A program made the translations under genes and the position numbers. 48,931 nt of DNA, from the IMG/VR virus record IMGVR_UViG_3300034356_001796, positions 1 through 48,931 of that record. One strand, written 5' to 3'. This document shows positions 16,386-25,419 of this stretch, in pieces (the first letter of the stretch is position 1; each line of letters opens with the position of its first letter). Under the pieces are notes generated by a model. The model was not told the origin of the DNA and did no database searches. It was given only the letters and a program-made list of their open reading frames with translations. The stretch comes from a virus.

Positions 16386-17132
16386 TTAAATGGTTTCTGG
16401 TTTGGTTTCTTCAACTATGGCTTCTACTTTTTTAGGAGCCGGGTTCACTGGTGCTACTTCATCTGCATAGTATGCATCGATTGCAGAGCACACATACTGC
16501 AAGTCATTTGGAATAAGAGTGTCTGCAAACATATCCATAGGACTCTTTGCAGGGTAATTACGGTAACGATTAGTTACAAAATTGTAAGTAGCCATACCAT
16601 TCTTGTCCTCGTCTACGTGAGTGTACAAAGCAATGGTGAATAAGCCCTCGAGTACAATTTGGTTATCCAATGCCTTGCCGATGGTTTTGATCTTTTGACC
16701 TACGATTCTACCGTCATCCTCGATTGTCTCTGAGTGAGTAACGTAGAAAATCTTTAGGTTGTTTCTGAGTTTACGAGCAGTAGTAAGCATGTTAGTTACA
16801 TCCTTAGCTAAGTTGGTAAACTTAGAGAAGCCAACCTCGTTAGCTTTCTTCATCATCAAGAAAGACATCGAGTAGATAGCGTCATCTAGTACAATGTTTT
16901 TAATGTGCGGGGCTTTCTCGTTGATTGTTCCGAGCAAAGCAGTAATTTGTGGAATATCATCAACCTCCATGTAGTTCTTGCTTTCGGTGTTGTAGAGTTT
17001 TTCTGCTCCACGGAAAGGCAATTCTTTACGGGCTACGTTAATGATAAACGTTTCTTTAGGGTTCAGGCTACGGATACTGGTAGATTTACCGGTACCACTA
17101 GGGCCTACGATAGCGATTAATTTGCTTGACAT
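16386..17132 (-). CDS. Sak4-like RecA-fold ATPase/recombinase
   Basis: 248 residues with Walker A GPSGTGKST (residues 10-18), Walker B-like NIVLDDAI, a central LKIFYVTHSE strand and a C-terminal unstructured Pro/Glu tail. Size and motif layout match the phage AAA/Rad51-like group that includes Sak4, a single-strand annealing recombinase that works with phage SSB. The SSB candidate is the next gene downstream, which agrees with this role. Another P-loop ATPase, such as a helicase loader, is possible. Confidence 0.65.
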   Translation of the reverse strand: MSSKLIAIVGPSGTGKSTSIRSLNPKETFIINVARKELPFRGAEKLYNTESKNYMEVDDIPQITALLGTINEKAPHIKNIVLDDAIYSMSFLMMKKANEVGFSKFTNLAKDVTNMLTTARKLRNNLKIFYVTHSETIEDDGRIVGQKIKTIGKALDNQIVLEGLFTIALYTHVDEDKNGMATYNFVTNRYRNYPAKSPMDMFADTLIPNDLQYVCSAIDAYYADEVAPVNPAPKKVEAIVEETKPETI

Positions 17133-17136
17133 GATT

Positions 17137-17430
17137 TTAATTTTTCGATTGTTCAGTTTCTATTAAATGATCCCATCCAAAGAAGGAAGCAAATTCGGTG
17201 GCCATCTTTTTCTTATCGTCGTTACGAATAATGCCAACACTTACAATTGCATCTACTGCTTCTGGTTTCGTTTCTAAATAATTAAGTAGCCAATCTCTGT
17301 AACTCAACTCTTCTTTGATTGGCCATTGATACTTTTGGTACCAATTTGTTTCTGTTATGTCAACCTCTGATAGGTTAGTTCCAACTCTTTTGCACATTTC
17401 TGCGTAAATTTCCTTCAAATGCTCGTTCAT
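17137..17430 (-). CDS. hypothetical protein in the replisome operon
   Basis: 97 residues, helical, with many Trp/Tyr (NWYQKYQWPIKEELSYRDWLLNYL). Overlaps the helicase stop by 4 nt and ends 4 nt before the Sak4-like start. No known domain. An adaptor between helicase and recombination proteins would fit the position, without direct support. Confidence 0.5.
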   Translation of the reverse strand: MNEHLKEIYAEMCKRVGTNLSEVDITETNWYQKYQWPIKEELSYRDWLLNYLETKPEAVDAIVSVGIIRNDDKKKMATEFASFFGWDHLIETEQSKN

Positions 17431-18533
17431 AATTTAATAAAATGTTCATAGTAACCTTTGGTAGGGTTGGACATCTCTTCGGCTCTAGGTAGTTCTTGGA
17501 ACTCACCGTTGGCACCATTGAAATACAATCCTACTGCAGAATTTTCTAAGCCAAAGTGTCGGTCTTTTAAGAATATTAAAGAACGATATTTCTGACCTAG
17601 TAACGACACATCATATCCGCTATGTACAGGTATGTTGTGCCGGGAAGGATTAAACAAGCCTAACACTATCTCGTAGTCTTGCTGCACTCCCTTGTTGAGG
17701 TGTAATTCCTCTAGTGATGGTTCGAGCATTTCCTCTATCAGTGCGCCTCTATTTGTGTATTGGGCTTTTTCTGAAGACGGTGTCTGCTGATGAACAATAA
17801 TGTTCGCCATCTTAAACTTCTTGGAAAATAATTCTAGTGTAATGTCCTTGACCATGTAATCTAGAGTCTGATAAGTGCTTAGTCGAGTTTTGGTCTCGGA
17901 CATCATCTCATTCGACAATAAACTAATGTGGTCTAAAATAAAAAATACCCAAGTATCATCAGATTTATACTGATAACCTACCGGTACTTGTCTCCCATCG
18001 TACTCTTTGTACTCGTAATCTCCAATAGCAGGGTTGTCAAAGAAAGTCTTTATGTATTTCTTGATTCCTGTAGGGTTTCTAACGTAGTCAATAACCTCTA
18101 CGATATCTTGCAAGGCATTGATAAACTTCTCTGCTCCTCTGACTTTCTCAAGTAGATCTGAATTGACTGTGTAAGAACCAATAGACTTTAACTGAGATAC
18201 GCTTATTGTTATCTTGTACTTCTCATACAAGTACATGGCAATAAACGAAAGCCAGAAGTCAGTCTCTGATTCCTCCAATGCAAAATAGAAAATCTTTGGC
18301 TTGACGTTAGAGTTGATTGTCCGTTTGAAAATATTCATGATGGTGAAGTATTTTACAAACTTGGTCTTACCCACACCAGAGCCAGCAGTAATAGCAGTGA
18401 TTGAGCCTTTAGTAAAGCCACCATATCTTTCACCTAAGCGAGGAAAAGGCGGAAGGATAGAAGTAATGCCTCCACTCTCCTTAATGCCCTTATTTCGCTC
18501 GATTTGGCCTAGTATTCTTTCAAAGTCCTGCAT
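17427..18533 (-). CDS. DnaB-type replicative helicase (RecA-like domain)
   Basis: 368 residues covering the C-terminal ATPase domain only. Walker A is AGSGVGKT (50-57) in the context GGFTKGSITAITAGSG, Walker B is FFILDHISLL, a motif H3-like IIVHQQTPS follows, and the late part includes SLIFLKDRHFG with likely arginine-finger-region basic residues. It should unwind DNA as a hexamer at the fork. The N-terminal DnaB domain that binds DnaG is missing, as in several phage helicases. It shares one base with the upstream gene. Confidence 0.85.
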   Translation of the reverse strand: MQDFERILGQIERNKGIKESGGITSILPPFPRLGERYGGFTKGSITAITAGSGVGKTKFVKYFTIMNIFKRTINSNVKPKIFYFALEESETDFWLSFIAMYLYEKYKITISVSQLKSIGSYTVNSDLLEKVRGAEKFINALQDIVEVIDYVRNPTGIKKYIKTFFDNPAIGDYEYKEYDGRQVPVGYQYKSDDTWVFFILDHISLLSNEMMSETKTRLSTYQTLDYMVKDITLELFSKKFKMANIIVHQQTPSSEKAQYTNRGALIEEMLEPSLEELHLNKGVQQDYEIVLGLFNPSRHNIPVHSGYDVSLLGQKYRSLIFLKDRHFGLENSAVGLYFNGANGEFQELPRAEEMSNPTKGYYEHFIKL

Positions 18534-19078
18534 TAGATAATGTTCCTTGAACTGTAGTTGGTTGATTGGTTTCCGTTATCCTTGAATTGTTCGCACCAAT
18601 TGGCTAAATCGCTTTGGTCGATGCCGTCAATTCGCTTAAAAATAAAGTAACCACACTCTCTTACGTAATTCAAAGAGCCTTTTCTGCGTAAAGTATCTAT
18701 GTAGAGATCAGTACCACCTAGAATTTCTTCTTTGGTGTACTTGTACTTCTGTACAAACTTGGTCATTTTAGTCTGAACAGTAGCTAAGTCAGTAGTCTTT
18801 GCGGTTACTCCTAAGTTTTTAGCAGAGAACTTGATTGTGTATTCTTTAATCCATGAGATATCAACAACAGGTTCTACTGGTTTATGCTTTAACTTAAGAC
18901 TAACTTCTTCTATAGCACCAACTACTGATAAGTCTTCTTTCCCTAGAATCTCACCAACCTTAGGATGCCAGGTAATTCTAGAATCCTTGTGGATAAGAAG
19001 GCCTTCCGACTTCCATTGATCCACTAATCCGTGATGTTCACACAGGTCCCAAAGTACTTCGTAAAACGTTTTCTTCAT
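18533..19078 (-). CDS. hypothetical protein upstream of helicase (possible loader)
   Basis: The ATG at 19078 (MKKTFYEVLWDL) is preferred over the frame start at 19102 because it lessens the overlap with the upstream gene. 181 residues, helical, ending in a polar tail. Immediate coupling to the DnaB-type helicase suggests a helicase loader or primosome protein, but no family motif is recognised. Confidence 0.5.
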   Translation of the reverse strand: MKKTFYEVLWDLCEHHGLVDQWKSEGLLIHKDSRITWHPKVGEILGKEDLSVVGAIEEVSLKLKHKPVEPVVDISWIKEYTIKFSAKNLGVTAKTTDLATVQTKMTKFVQKYKYTKEEILGGTDLYIDTLRRKGSLNYVRECGYFIFKRIDGIDQSDLANWCEQFKDNGNQSTNYSSRNII

Positions 19079-19262
19079 TTTCTTTAACTCCTTGTATATC
19101 AATTAAATTGACCTCGTTTTCAGAAACGGGGGTTACGAATTTACTCAATTCTTCTCTCATTTGCAACTCGTACATTAACAATTCTTCTTGGTAATGACGT
19201 TGCATCATTAAGTAATCTGGATGAGTACTTAACGATTCTCCGTAGGCTTCAAATTCTGTCAT
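19038..19262 (-). CDS. small acidic hypothetical protein
   Basis: 74 residues, Glu-rich helices (YQEELLMYELQMREEL). It follows a terminator hairpin directly and overlaps the next gene by about 41 nt. No family recognised. Confidence 0.45.
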   Translation of the reverse strand: MTEFEAYGESLSTHPDYLMMQRHYQEELLMYELQMREELSKFVTPVSENEVNLIDIQGVKENEENVLRSTLGPV

Positions 19263-19263
19263 A

Positions 19264-19291
19264 ATAAAATAAAAAGGGGGATTTCTCCCCC
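19264..19291 (-). terminator. intrinsic terminator after the peptidase gene
   Basis: Minus strand GGGGGA-GAAA-TCCCCC followed by TTTTTATTTTATT. The GAAA tetraloop and T tail make it a strong terminator. The T tail runs into the start of the next gene (19262). Confidence 0.85.
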
Positions 19292-19295
19292 ATTG

Positions 19296-20675
19296 TTAAA
19301 AATAGTAATTTTCACATAATTCTCTCAAGCTTCCTTTCGAGTCATCTGGCAATTCAAAACAATCTTCGGGTGAAAATTGATAAGGAATGTAAGCATCACA
19401 ATCTCGCAGATAAATCACCTGATACTCTATAAAGTACTCAGGAAGTCTTTTTATAGGAGTATCTGTTACTGGACAAATACCTGCTATCAGTTTTTCTTTA
19501 AAATCAAGATTGCTTAACTCAAAAACTTCTTTGGTTAGGTCATTGTAGCATTTTCCTGAAAGAGCTACAAACAACTCACAACTTAATTCTCCTGATTTTA
19601 CATCTTTCTCCCAATCTTCTACATCACCGTAGTAACCTTCGTAGTAACTTATTTGGTCTACATCTACGTCAAAAGCGCTGTAATCACTATACATGTTTTC
19701 TAGGATTGAATGCCTAGCACTTTCACTTAAAGTTTCTAACTTAAAAGGTTCAATACCGGCTGCTTTGAGGTCATCAAAATAAGAATAAGCAGACCTACTG
19801 GTTGGGTAGGAATCATATGCAATCTTACTTTCGACAAAAGGAAAAGATAGAGGTATATTTCTTTCGGAAATCATCTCTAGCATTTCTTGAGCAAAGCAGA
19901 ATGCATTCTCCATAGAGTTGATATGAATAACCTCGTCATTCATATGCTCGTTTAGATAACCGCAGCTTAAGTTATGTGAAGCAACCTTCAATCCTCTTCT
20001 ACGCAAAGCACCTACGTCAGTACAACTACCGTCATTGAATGAATAACCATAGGTTTCCATCAATTGATTGATTAAGTGGTAGTGTTCTGCTGGAAATACT
20101 TCATACCCGTTAGTGTACTTGATGAAATCTGTTGAGTAAGAACGTCTGTCTAGTTGAGTTACGATTAGAGAATTATCAAAGAAACTCATGTCACACTCAT
20201 TAGATCCGATACAACCTCTTTCCTCGCCATAAAATAATACTACTTTACAATGGTCAAGACGCTTAAGCATCTCAACAGCAAAATAAAGACCGACAGAATC
20301 GTCAGCTCCAATACCACATTGCTTAGCAGTGTAGTTGTTAAAGCCATAAATCCAATCCTTGGTCTGGATAATTTGCAAGTCTTCATGATAGTCTTGAGCT
20401 GTGTCATAGTGAGCTACCACTGTAGGGTAAAATTCTGCTTGCCCTTTTGTAAAGTACAGATTACCTTTTACGTTATTGCCTTCTATACCTGTGTACTCCT
20501 GGATCATTCTAAGCAAGTAATCTGCTTTAGCTTTATTTCTAGCTGTATCATAAGTAGGAGATTGAAATAACATGATGTCCTTGAGCAAATCATAGTTAGT
20601 ATCAAAATTCTTGATAGCTTTTATTTTTAATAATTCACACTCTTCAGAAGCCCGAAAGGTCTTAGAGTATGACAT
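19296..20675 (-). CDS. M20/M28-type zinc peptidase (aminopeptidase-like)
   Basis: Starting at 20675 (MSYSKTFRAS) leaves a 14-nt overlap upstream; the frame is open further to 20738. The 459-residue protein has the di-zinc peptidase motifs in order: VVAHYDTA (H89, D91), GIGADDSVGL (D125/D126), FYGEERG (catalytic E151, E152), VTQLDRR (D176) and NLSCGYLNEHMNDEVI (H244). The catalytic domain ends near residue 275. The remaining 180 residues are acidic and have no recognised match. Such enzymes cleave peptides in the cytoplasm. Why a phage carries one is unclear; peptide recycling or processing of a specific host peptide is possible. Confidence 0.78.
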   Translation of the reverse strand: MSYSKTFRASEECELLKIKAIKNFDTNYDLLKDIMLFQSPTYDTARNKAKADYLLRMIQEYTGIEGNNVKGNLYFTKGQAEFYPTVVAHYDTAQDYHEDLQIIQTKDWIYGFNNYTAKQCGIGADDSVGLYFAVEMLKRLDHCKVVLFYGEERGCIGSNECDMSFFDNSLIVTQLDRRSYSTDFIKYTNGYEVFPAEHYHLINQLMETYGYSFNDGSCTDVGALRRRGLKVASHNLSCGYLNEHMNDEVIHINSMENAFCFAQEMLEMISERNIPLSFPFVESKIAYDSYPTSRSAYSYFDDLKAAGIEPFKLETLSESARHSILENMYSDYSAFDVDVDQISYYEGYYGDVEDWEKDVKSGELSCELFVALSGKCYNDLTKEVFELSNLDFKEKLIAGICPVTDTPIKRLPEYFIEYQVIYLRDCDAYIPYQFSPEDCFELPDDSKGSLRELCENYYF

Positions 20676-22542
20676 CGTTGGTTGATTGGATACTTTCTTG
20701 GTTTGTTTCATTTTCTTCGATTTGTTCGATTTGTTCAATTGGTTCGATTGTTTTTTCTGCGATTAATTCTTCGTAAGCGGTGTCGTCTGGATGGTAATAA
20801 TGTCCATCAAGTTCTCTGTACTCAAAGTCGCTGTGGTCTTTAACAAAATACCCATAGTTATTTTCAAACTCAGCTAAGTTATCTAAGCCATTCCAACAAT
20901 AAGAACCATTGGATAATTCTATCATGCTGTCATCTGGAACAGAAGATTCTGCATATTCACAATAACTAGAATAGTCACTTCTTATAGTACGGTCAAGAAC
21001 ATCTGAATACGTTGTACACTCATCACATCCGTAACATCCTTCTCCTCTTCCGTGAGTAATTTCAGATATAAAATCTGGGTTAGAACTAGTAGCATCACAG
21101 ATTTCACATTGGAAAGAGTCTGAGTCGTTTCCATTATGAGTACCGTCTGTTTCGTTAAACTCCCAATAACTATTGTCAGGCTGATAATTTTGAAGTGTAC
21201 ATTCTGCCGTGTCGTAGTATCTTAAACTATCTATGTACGGAAAATAGTTATAATCTACTATTTTATCGTAAGGAAACGGTATTACTAAATCATACTTTTG
21301 ACCACCGTGGAAATCTCTCAAATACTTGTAACCTATACCATCCAAACTAGCAGTAATTAATGACTCTGCTTTGTTGTCATAAGTATAGATACGGTCAACG
21401 TGCTTACTTCCATTTGCATCAGTCCAGATAATACCACGAGCAACTACCTTGTTGTTTTTACGCAAAACAGCTAAGCTAACTATTTCTGGATTGTCTACGT
21501 AAATCTCTAGGTATTTTTGACAGTTAGAATATCTCATACAAGACTGCCACAAAGTACTACCATTTATAGGTCTAAGGTAATTGTCTTCTAAATAAGCCTC
21601 TCTGATGTCTTCACCTGTTACAATAGAGAATTCATAGTTTTTGTCTTTAATTACTACTAACTTGTAATAAGCTTCTGCAAAGATGTTCTTCTCACGTTCT
21701 GTAAACTCTACAGGAAATAACTTATTTAAGACTTTGTGAATACTAGTGTGAAACCGTTGTTCAGGATTCCATACGCCAGGCTTAATAACTTCTCTTAAGT
21801 TGTAAAAATTCCACTTAAGATCAGTTATCTGTATGTTTGGGGAGTTATGCATAACGTTTCCGTCACGAAAACAAAAATGCCTATTTATGTAACTACCCTC
21901 ATAACTACGCAATAATGGTATTGCAAAATCTGGAGGTGCTTCATAGTAATAATCAAAAATAAACTCGGTACCGCCATCTTCTTTTTGTTCAGTACCCTTA
22001 AGCATCTTTTTAGAGTTCATCTTTATAGGGTGCGGAACCATGTGTTTGTTCAAACAAAAAGAGACAGTCTCACTTTTATTGTGTTCACCGAAAGAAAGAG
22101 TACCGAACTCATCTGAATAAGTACCCATTACCATGCGGTCATACTTAACAAGAATCTTAGTTCTATGGGTAATGTAGTAGCTTTTAAAGATGGTGTCTTT
22201 GATTTTTTCGTACCGGTCTTTGTTCAGAAAAGATATTTTGGTGTAGTCATCGTTAGATAGATCTAGGTAATTAATACTATCAGAAACTACGGACTTTGTA
22301 TTTAATATCTTTTCAGCAATTTTGATTACGGAACTGTCTACATCTGTTTTGCTGATTAATTTTTGTAGCCTCTTTTTCAACTCAAGGCTTAAATAAAATT
22401 TTACTTTGCTTACCCGTGTTCTGGGTATATGCTCACTTACAAGGGATAACTTCTCTTCAAGAGTCTTATCTCTTACAGGCTGTTGCACTTCGGTTATGAA
22501 GTCACAGCTCAATGGATCGTAAAATAGGTCTGTGTTTGGCAT
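20662..22542 (-). CDS. large conserved phage protein with C-terminal Cys cluster
   Basis: 626 residues. The middle contains LWQSCMRYSNCQKYLEIYVDNPEIVSLAVLRKNNKVVARGIIW and then VDRIYTY. This C-M-R...Y...N-P...L...R-x-I-x-W pattern is one I associate with uncharacterised proteins of large phages. A cluster C-x2-C-x(15+)-C-x2-C-x2-C (CEIC...CYGCDEC) looks zinc-binding. The last 40 residues are Glu/Ile low-complexity (EPIEQIEQIEENE). It is paired with the peptidase gene (14-nt overlap). Function unknown. Confidence 0.6.
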   Translation of the reverse strand: MPNTDLFYDPLSCDFITEVQQPVRDKTLEEKLSLVSEHIPRTRVSKVKFYLSLELKKRLQKLISKTDVDSSVIKIAEKILNTKSVVSDSINYLDLSNDDYTKISFLNKDRYEKIKDTIFKSYYITHRTKILVKYDRMVMGTYSDEFGTLSFGEHNKSETVSFCLNKHMVPHPIKMNSKKMLKGTEQKEDGGTEFIFDYYYEAPPDFAIPLLRSYEGSYINRHFCFRDGNVMHNSPNIQITDLKWNFYNLREVIKPGVWNPEQRFHTSIHKVLNKLFPVEFTEREKNIFAEAYYKLVVIKDKNYEFSIVTGEDIREAYLEDNYLRPINGSTLWQSCMRYSNCQKYLEIYVDNPEIVSLAVLRKNNKVVARGIIWTDANGSKHVDRIYTYDNKAESLITASLDGIGYKYLRDFHGGQKYDLVIPFPYDKIVDYNYFPYIDSLRYYDTAECTLQNYQPDNSYWEFNETDGTHNGNDSDSFQCEICDATSSNPDFISEITHGRGEGCYGCDECTTYSDVLDRTIRSDYSSYCEYAESSVPDDSMIELSNGSYCWNGLDNLAEFENNYGYFVKDHSDFEYRELDGHYYHPDDTAYEELIAEKTIEPIEQIEQIEENETNQESIQSTNDVIL

Positions 22543-22568
22543 AAAAAAAGGGGCTTATTAGGCCCCTG
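22543..22568 (-). terminator. intrinsic terminator abutting the 626-residue gene
   Basis: Minus strand AGGGGC(C)-TAATAA-GCCCCT followed by seven T, the last one directly before the ATG at 22542. As at 15506, termination is placed at the start codon of the next gene. Confidence 0.8.
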
Positions 22569-22588
22569 TTAAATGTGATTAGATTAAT

Positions 22589-23302
22589 TTACAAGTTTTT
22601 TCTTAAATCCCATTCAGAGATTTCTCCCATCAAGAAAAGGTTAAGCGTTTCCTTAGCTGTAGTTACCTTAGATTGAAGCTCTTTAATGGCTTTGTTCCAC
22701 TCAGATACATACTTGTCCTGAAGTCTTTCCAAGGCCAATACTTTAAGCTCTTCCATAGGACGCAACTCATCAGCCCAACGAGTAATCAAATACTGATTGG
22801 TTTGGGTGTTGGTATCGTTAAATACAAATCCCATAGTTTCAACATAATCTTTTGCTTGCTCTCTAGAAGTAAAGTCATAAGGAGTAGTCTCTCTATTGAA
22901 GTAACTGGCCTTGTCTTTATCTTCTTGGGTTTTGTAATAGCTAGCAGAGAATCTTGTACAGGTTCCTACAGCAATTGGATCTGGAGTTTTGTCATCGTAC
23001 CAAATCTCAATTTTATTAAAATACTTTTCTGTTTTACAAAAAGCCAACTCACGCATAACCTCTAAAGGCATGGGAGTTTTAGAGTACTCTTTGAAATCAA
23101 CTTTAGTTCCACACAAAGTACCAAAGATGTTTTGCATACTTTGGTTCATGTAAGGATAAGGTAGAGGAGACTTAGCTTGTTGAACAAACTCCATTTGTTT
23201 GTCTAAGCCCATTTCAGCAGCTAACTGCTTCCATTCGTCTTGGTCACCTATTTCTAGGATAACGTTGTCTAATTCTGCGTTTCGAAATGATTGAATTGTC
23301 AT
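22589..23302 (-). CDS. hypothetical protein
   Basis: 237 residues with a C-terminal helical/coiled region (ELKVLALERLQDKYVSEWNKAIKELQSKVTTAKETL). The middle contains an IEIWYDDKTPDPIAVG strand-turn-strand pattern. No family recognised. It ends a transcription unit, just before the terminator. Confidence 0.55.
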   Translation of the reverse strand: MTIQSFRNAELDNVILEIGDQDEWKQLAAEMGLDKQMEFVQQAKSPLPYPYMNQSMQNIFGTLCGTKVDFKEYSKTPMPLEVMRELAFCKTEKYFNKIEIWYDDKTPDPIAVGTCTRFSASYYKTQEDKDKASYFNRETTPYDFTSREQAKDYVETMGFVFNDTNTQTNQYLITRWADELRPMEELKVLALERLQDKYVSEWNKAIKELQSKVTTAKETLNLFLMGEISEWDLRKNL

Positions 23303-23577
23303 GATTGATTTGTTGGGTGTTGAGGGTGATTGTGAATAATAGTAAACTTGTGTTTACCTTGAATTTTACCTACTTCATTGTCTACGTAGTAGGCAGATCT
23401 TTTGATACTCCATCTTGTTCGGTAAGTCTTTACGACTCTAGTACGTGGAGGATTTACCAAGTTTTTAAGCTCTTTGAGTTTTTTAACTACTTGAGCTTCT
23501 GTTGTACAGTGAACAACTATGTCTAGCATAGGTCCCTGTGCTTCAATGCTAATTGTTACTTTAGGTGTTTTTGCCAT
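23299..23577 (-). CDS. basic hypothetical protein
   Basis: 92 residues, Lys/Arg-rich (NPPRTRVVKTYRTRWSIKRSAYYV), 4-nt overlap with the next gene. Perhaps nucleic-acid binding by charge; no motif recognised. Confidence 0.5.
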   Translation of the reverse strand: MAKTPKVTISIEAQGPMLDIVVHCTTEAQVVKKLKELKNLVNPPRTRVVKTYRTRWSIKRSAYYVDNEVGKIQGKHKFTIIHNHPQHPTNQS

Positions 23578-23860
23578 ATCCTAGGTCTTTTTTTACTTGC
23601 CCAGATTCTTCTTGACGTTCCTTGTAGTTCCTGCCTCTAAGTTCAGGCATTTCTTCTTGGGTTTTCTGCCGGCTACGTCTAATAGACTCTGAGGATGTTA
23701 GTTTGCCTTTAGCTAAAGCAGTAAGGAGTTCAACAGATGTAGTACAGTTAAGTACTAAAGATTCTTGATACCAGATACGAGCAATTAATTTGTTGTCGTC
23801 CTCCCTATACTTAGCATCAGCACGTAATAAGCTGATTACTTTGTCCTTGATTAATTTCAT
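23561..23860 (-). CDS. conserved phage-type hypothetical protein
   Basis: 99 residues. The pattern DDNKLIARIWYQE...LLTALAKGKLTSSESIRRSRQKTQEEMPELRGRNYKERQ is one I have seen in small phage proteins: a helix, a short linker and a basic QEE-x-P-E-LRG end. Function is unknown. It overlaps its neighbours by 17 and 44 nt. Confidence 0.55.
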   Translation of the reverse strand: MKLIKDKVISLLRADAKYREDDNKLIARIWYQESLVLNCTTSVELLTALAKGKLTSSESIRRSRQKTQEEMPELRGRNYKERQEESGQVKKDLGYGKNT

Positions 23861-24038
23861 ATACTATTGAGTTAAATACTTTTATTTTTGCCCTTTTGTA
23901 CATTTCACGGGCTGCATAACGTGAGATACCTAGCTTGATGCCGCATTTTTGCCAAGAATAATTAAGATCTTCTCGGAAAATTAAAACAGCATACTGACGT
24001 GCAGTACAGCCGTGTAAGTCTAGACGCAACTCGGTCAC
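23817..24038 (-). CDS. small helix-turn-helix protein (probable)
   Basis: 73 residues. The region YSWQKCGIKLGISRYAAREMYKRAKIKVF has the spacing of a sigma/LuxR-type HTH (helix, turn G-I-S, recognition helix). The start overlaps the ThyX stop by 4 nt. Possibly a regulator of this operon. Confidence 0.5.
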   Translation of the reverse strand: MTELRLDLHGCTARQYAVLIFREDLNYSWQKCGIKLGISRYAAREMYKRAKIKVFNSIVYEINQGQSNQLITC

Positions 24039-24655
24039 GGTTTAATCATCTTGAGCGTATGCTCAAAAGGATGCCCATCAATATTCTCTACTAGCTTGAA
24101 CATTTCCCAAGCAATCTCTCTAATTTCTACTTGAGCATGCTCTGAGGCTCTAAGTTTAAGAAAATTAGCAAATGATCGCATATTGAACTGTACGTCTGCT
24201 GTGATTTGTGAGTTGTACATTTTAAAGAATCTAGCACTCTCCTTGGCTCTCTTACGGCCTAAGACAGGTGTTAACTCTTCTAGACACTTGTGATAAAGAG
24301 CATTCATCTCAACTGTCTTTCCGTACAACATAGCGTCCCAATGTGTACCACTCCAGTCTTCTGGGATAAAATACTTGTCCTCTTTGAGTTCTTTGTACCG
24401 GGCCGATTCAGCATTGATAGACGCTATCCTGTGTTTAAGTAAGTGGATGTGTGAAGCTATGTCACACGTAACTAAAAAGTGTACGTTGCCTTTCTCAAAG
24501 GGACTTTCATGTCCCTCTGTCCAAAGCATCTCAATTAATTTAGGGATGCGTGCTAATTTATCCTCGCTCAACTCACGTGAGGTAGATGTCCAAGCAGACT
24601 GTGCAATTACTTGGTCGCTACCGTAGTAGCCTAGTAGTTCAACTTTATTCTGCAT
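24035..24655 (-). CDS. thyX: flavin-dependent thymidylate synthase
   Basis: 206 residues. Converts dUMP to dTMP with FAD, NADPH and methylene-tetrahydrofolate, downstream of the dCMP deaminase. The ThyX signature appears as KHRIASINAESARY (74-87), matching RHRxxSxNxxSxRY with a conservative Arg-to-Lys change at the first position. The upstream HESPFEKGNVHFLV and the late QFNMRSFANFLKLR are also family blocks. Coupled to both neighbours by short overlaps. Confidence 0.93.
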   Translation of the reverse strand: MQNKVELLGYYGSDQVIAQSAWTSTSRELSEDKLARIPKLIEMLWTEGHESPFEKGNVHFLVTCDIASHIHLLKHRIASINAESARYKELKEDKYFIPEDWSGTHWDAMLYGKTVEMNALYHKCLEELTPVLGRKRAKESARFFKMYNSQITADVQFNMRSFANFLKLRASEHAQVEIREIAWEMFKLVENIDGHPFEHTLKMIKP

Positions 24656-24899
24656 TTTCTAAATTATTCATTTCGTTGTAGTTCTCCATCTCCCACTCCT
24701 CCTCCATTCTGTTGTAATCGTCTAGAGCTGCTTCTTCAGCGTCCACTGCCGTTTGTTGTTTATCCTTTTCCATTAGTTCCTTGAGTTTTTCTTTACGCTC
24801 TTTTCTTAGTTGCTCTCGGTTTTCAATGCGCCATTTGTTTCGTGCTATTGCATCCGATTGCTCTGCGTTTTCAAGGAGTTCTTTTATTTTGTCATTCAT
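24645..24899 (-). CDS. highly charged helical protein
   Basis: 84 residues, Glu/Lys-rich helix over nearly its full length. 11-nt overlap with thyX and 4-nt overlap with the gene upstream. No family recognised. Confidence 0.45.
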   Translation of the reverse strand: MNDKIKELLENAEQSDAIARNKWRIENREQLRKERKEKLKELMEKDKQQTAVDAEEAALDDYNRMEEEWEMENYNEMNNLENAE

Positions 24900-25141
24900 T
24901 GCTCACCTTCTCCGTAGGTTTGTTCGTAGTATTGTTCACCAGTTATTGGTAGTGTACTTTCAGGATAATCAATTCCATGAACTGTTCCTTTGTTGTATGC
25001 AGTTTCAATTCTTTCTTTCTCCATTTCTTTGGCTTTAATTAAAATATCATGTGCATCTGTGAACTCTGATTTGCCATTGATAAATTTTGACAACTCAATG
25101 TGTTGCCACTCCACTGACGTTTGTTGTTTGTTGTTTGTCAT
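24896..25141 (-). CDS. small hypothetical protein
   Basis: 81 residues with a Gln/Glu-rich ending (EQYYEQTYGEGEQ). Joined by 4-nt overlaps on both sides. No recognised motif. Confidence 0.45.
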   Translation of the reverse strand: MTNNKQQTSVEWQHIELSKFINGKSEFTDAHDILIKAKEMEKERIETAYNKGTVHGIDYPESTLPITGEQYYEQTYGEGEQ

Positions 25142-25419
25142 AGTCTGTATTTTTTATCAATTAACTCTACTACATTCCAAATAAACAGCGTTACGCCACA
25201 CAGTGTCCACATCCAATGTCTGAAGCCCCAGTGTGTAGTAGGCATGTGGTCCATCTGATTTCCGTAAGAACATCCTTCTATGTTGTAAGAACTACCTTGA
25301 ACAATTACTTTCCCTCCTTGACAAACCCAATCTCCAAAGAAGTCTGGGAATGTCTCTGGAACGAATGAGAAAAGAATTACAATTGCAAAGATTGCTACTA
25401 GTTTTAGTTTAAGTTTCAT
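25138..25419 (-). CDS. two-pass membrane protein
   Basis: 93 residues. The first hydrophobic segment (about 6-22, possibly a signal anchor) is followed by a loop with two Cys (VCQGGK...IEGCSYG) and a second membrane helix (about 68-84, MWTLCGVTLFIWNVVEL), then KKYRL. The loop would face the periplasm and its Cys pair could form a disulfide. Not recognised. Confidence 0.5.
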   Translation of the reverse strand: MKLKLKLVAIFAIVILFSFVPETFPDFFGDWVCQGGKVIVQGSSYNIEGCSYGNQMDHMPTTHWGFRHWMWTLCGVTLFIWNVVELIDKKYRL

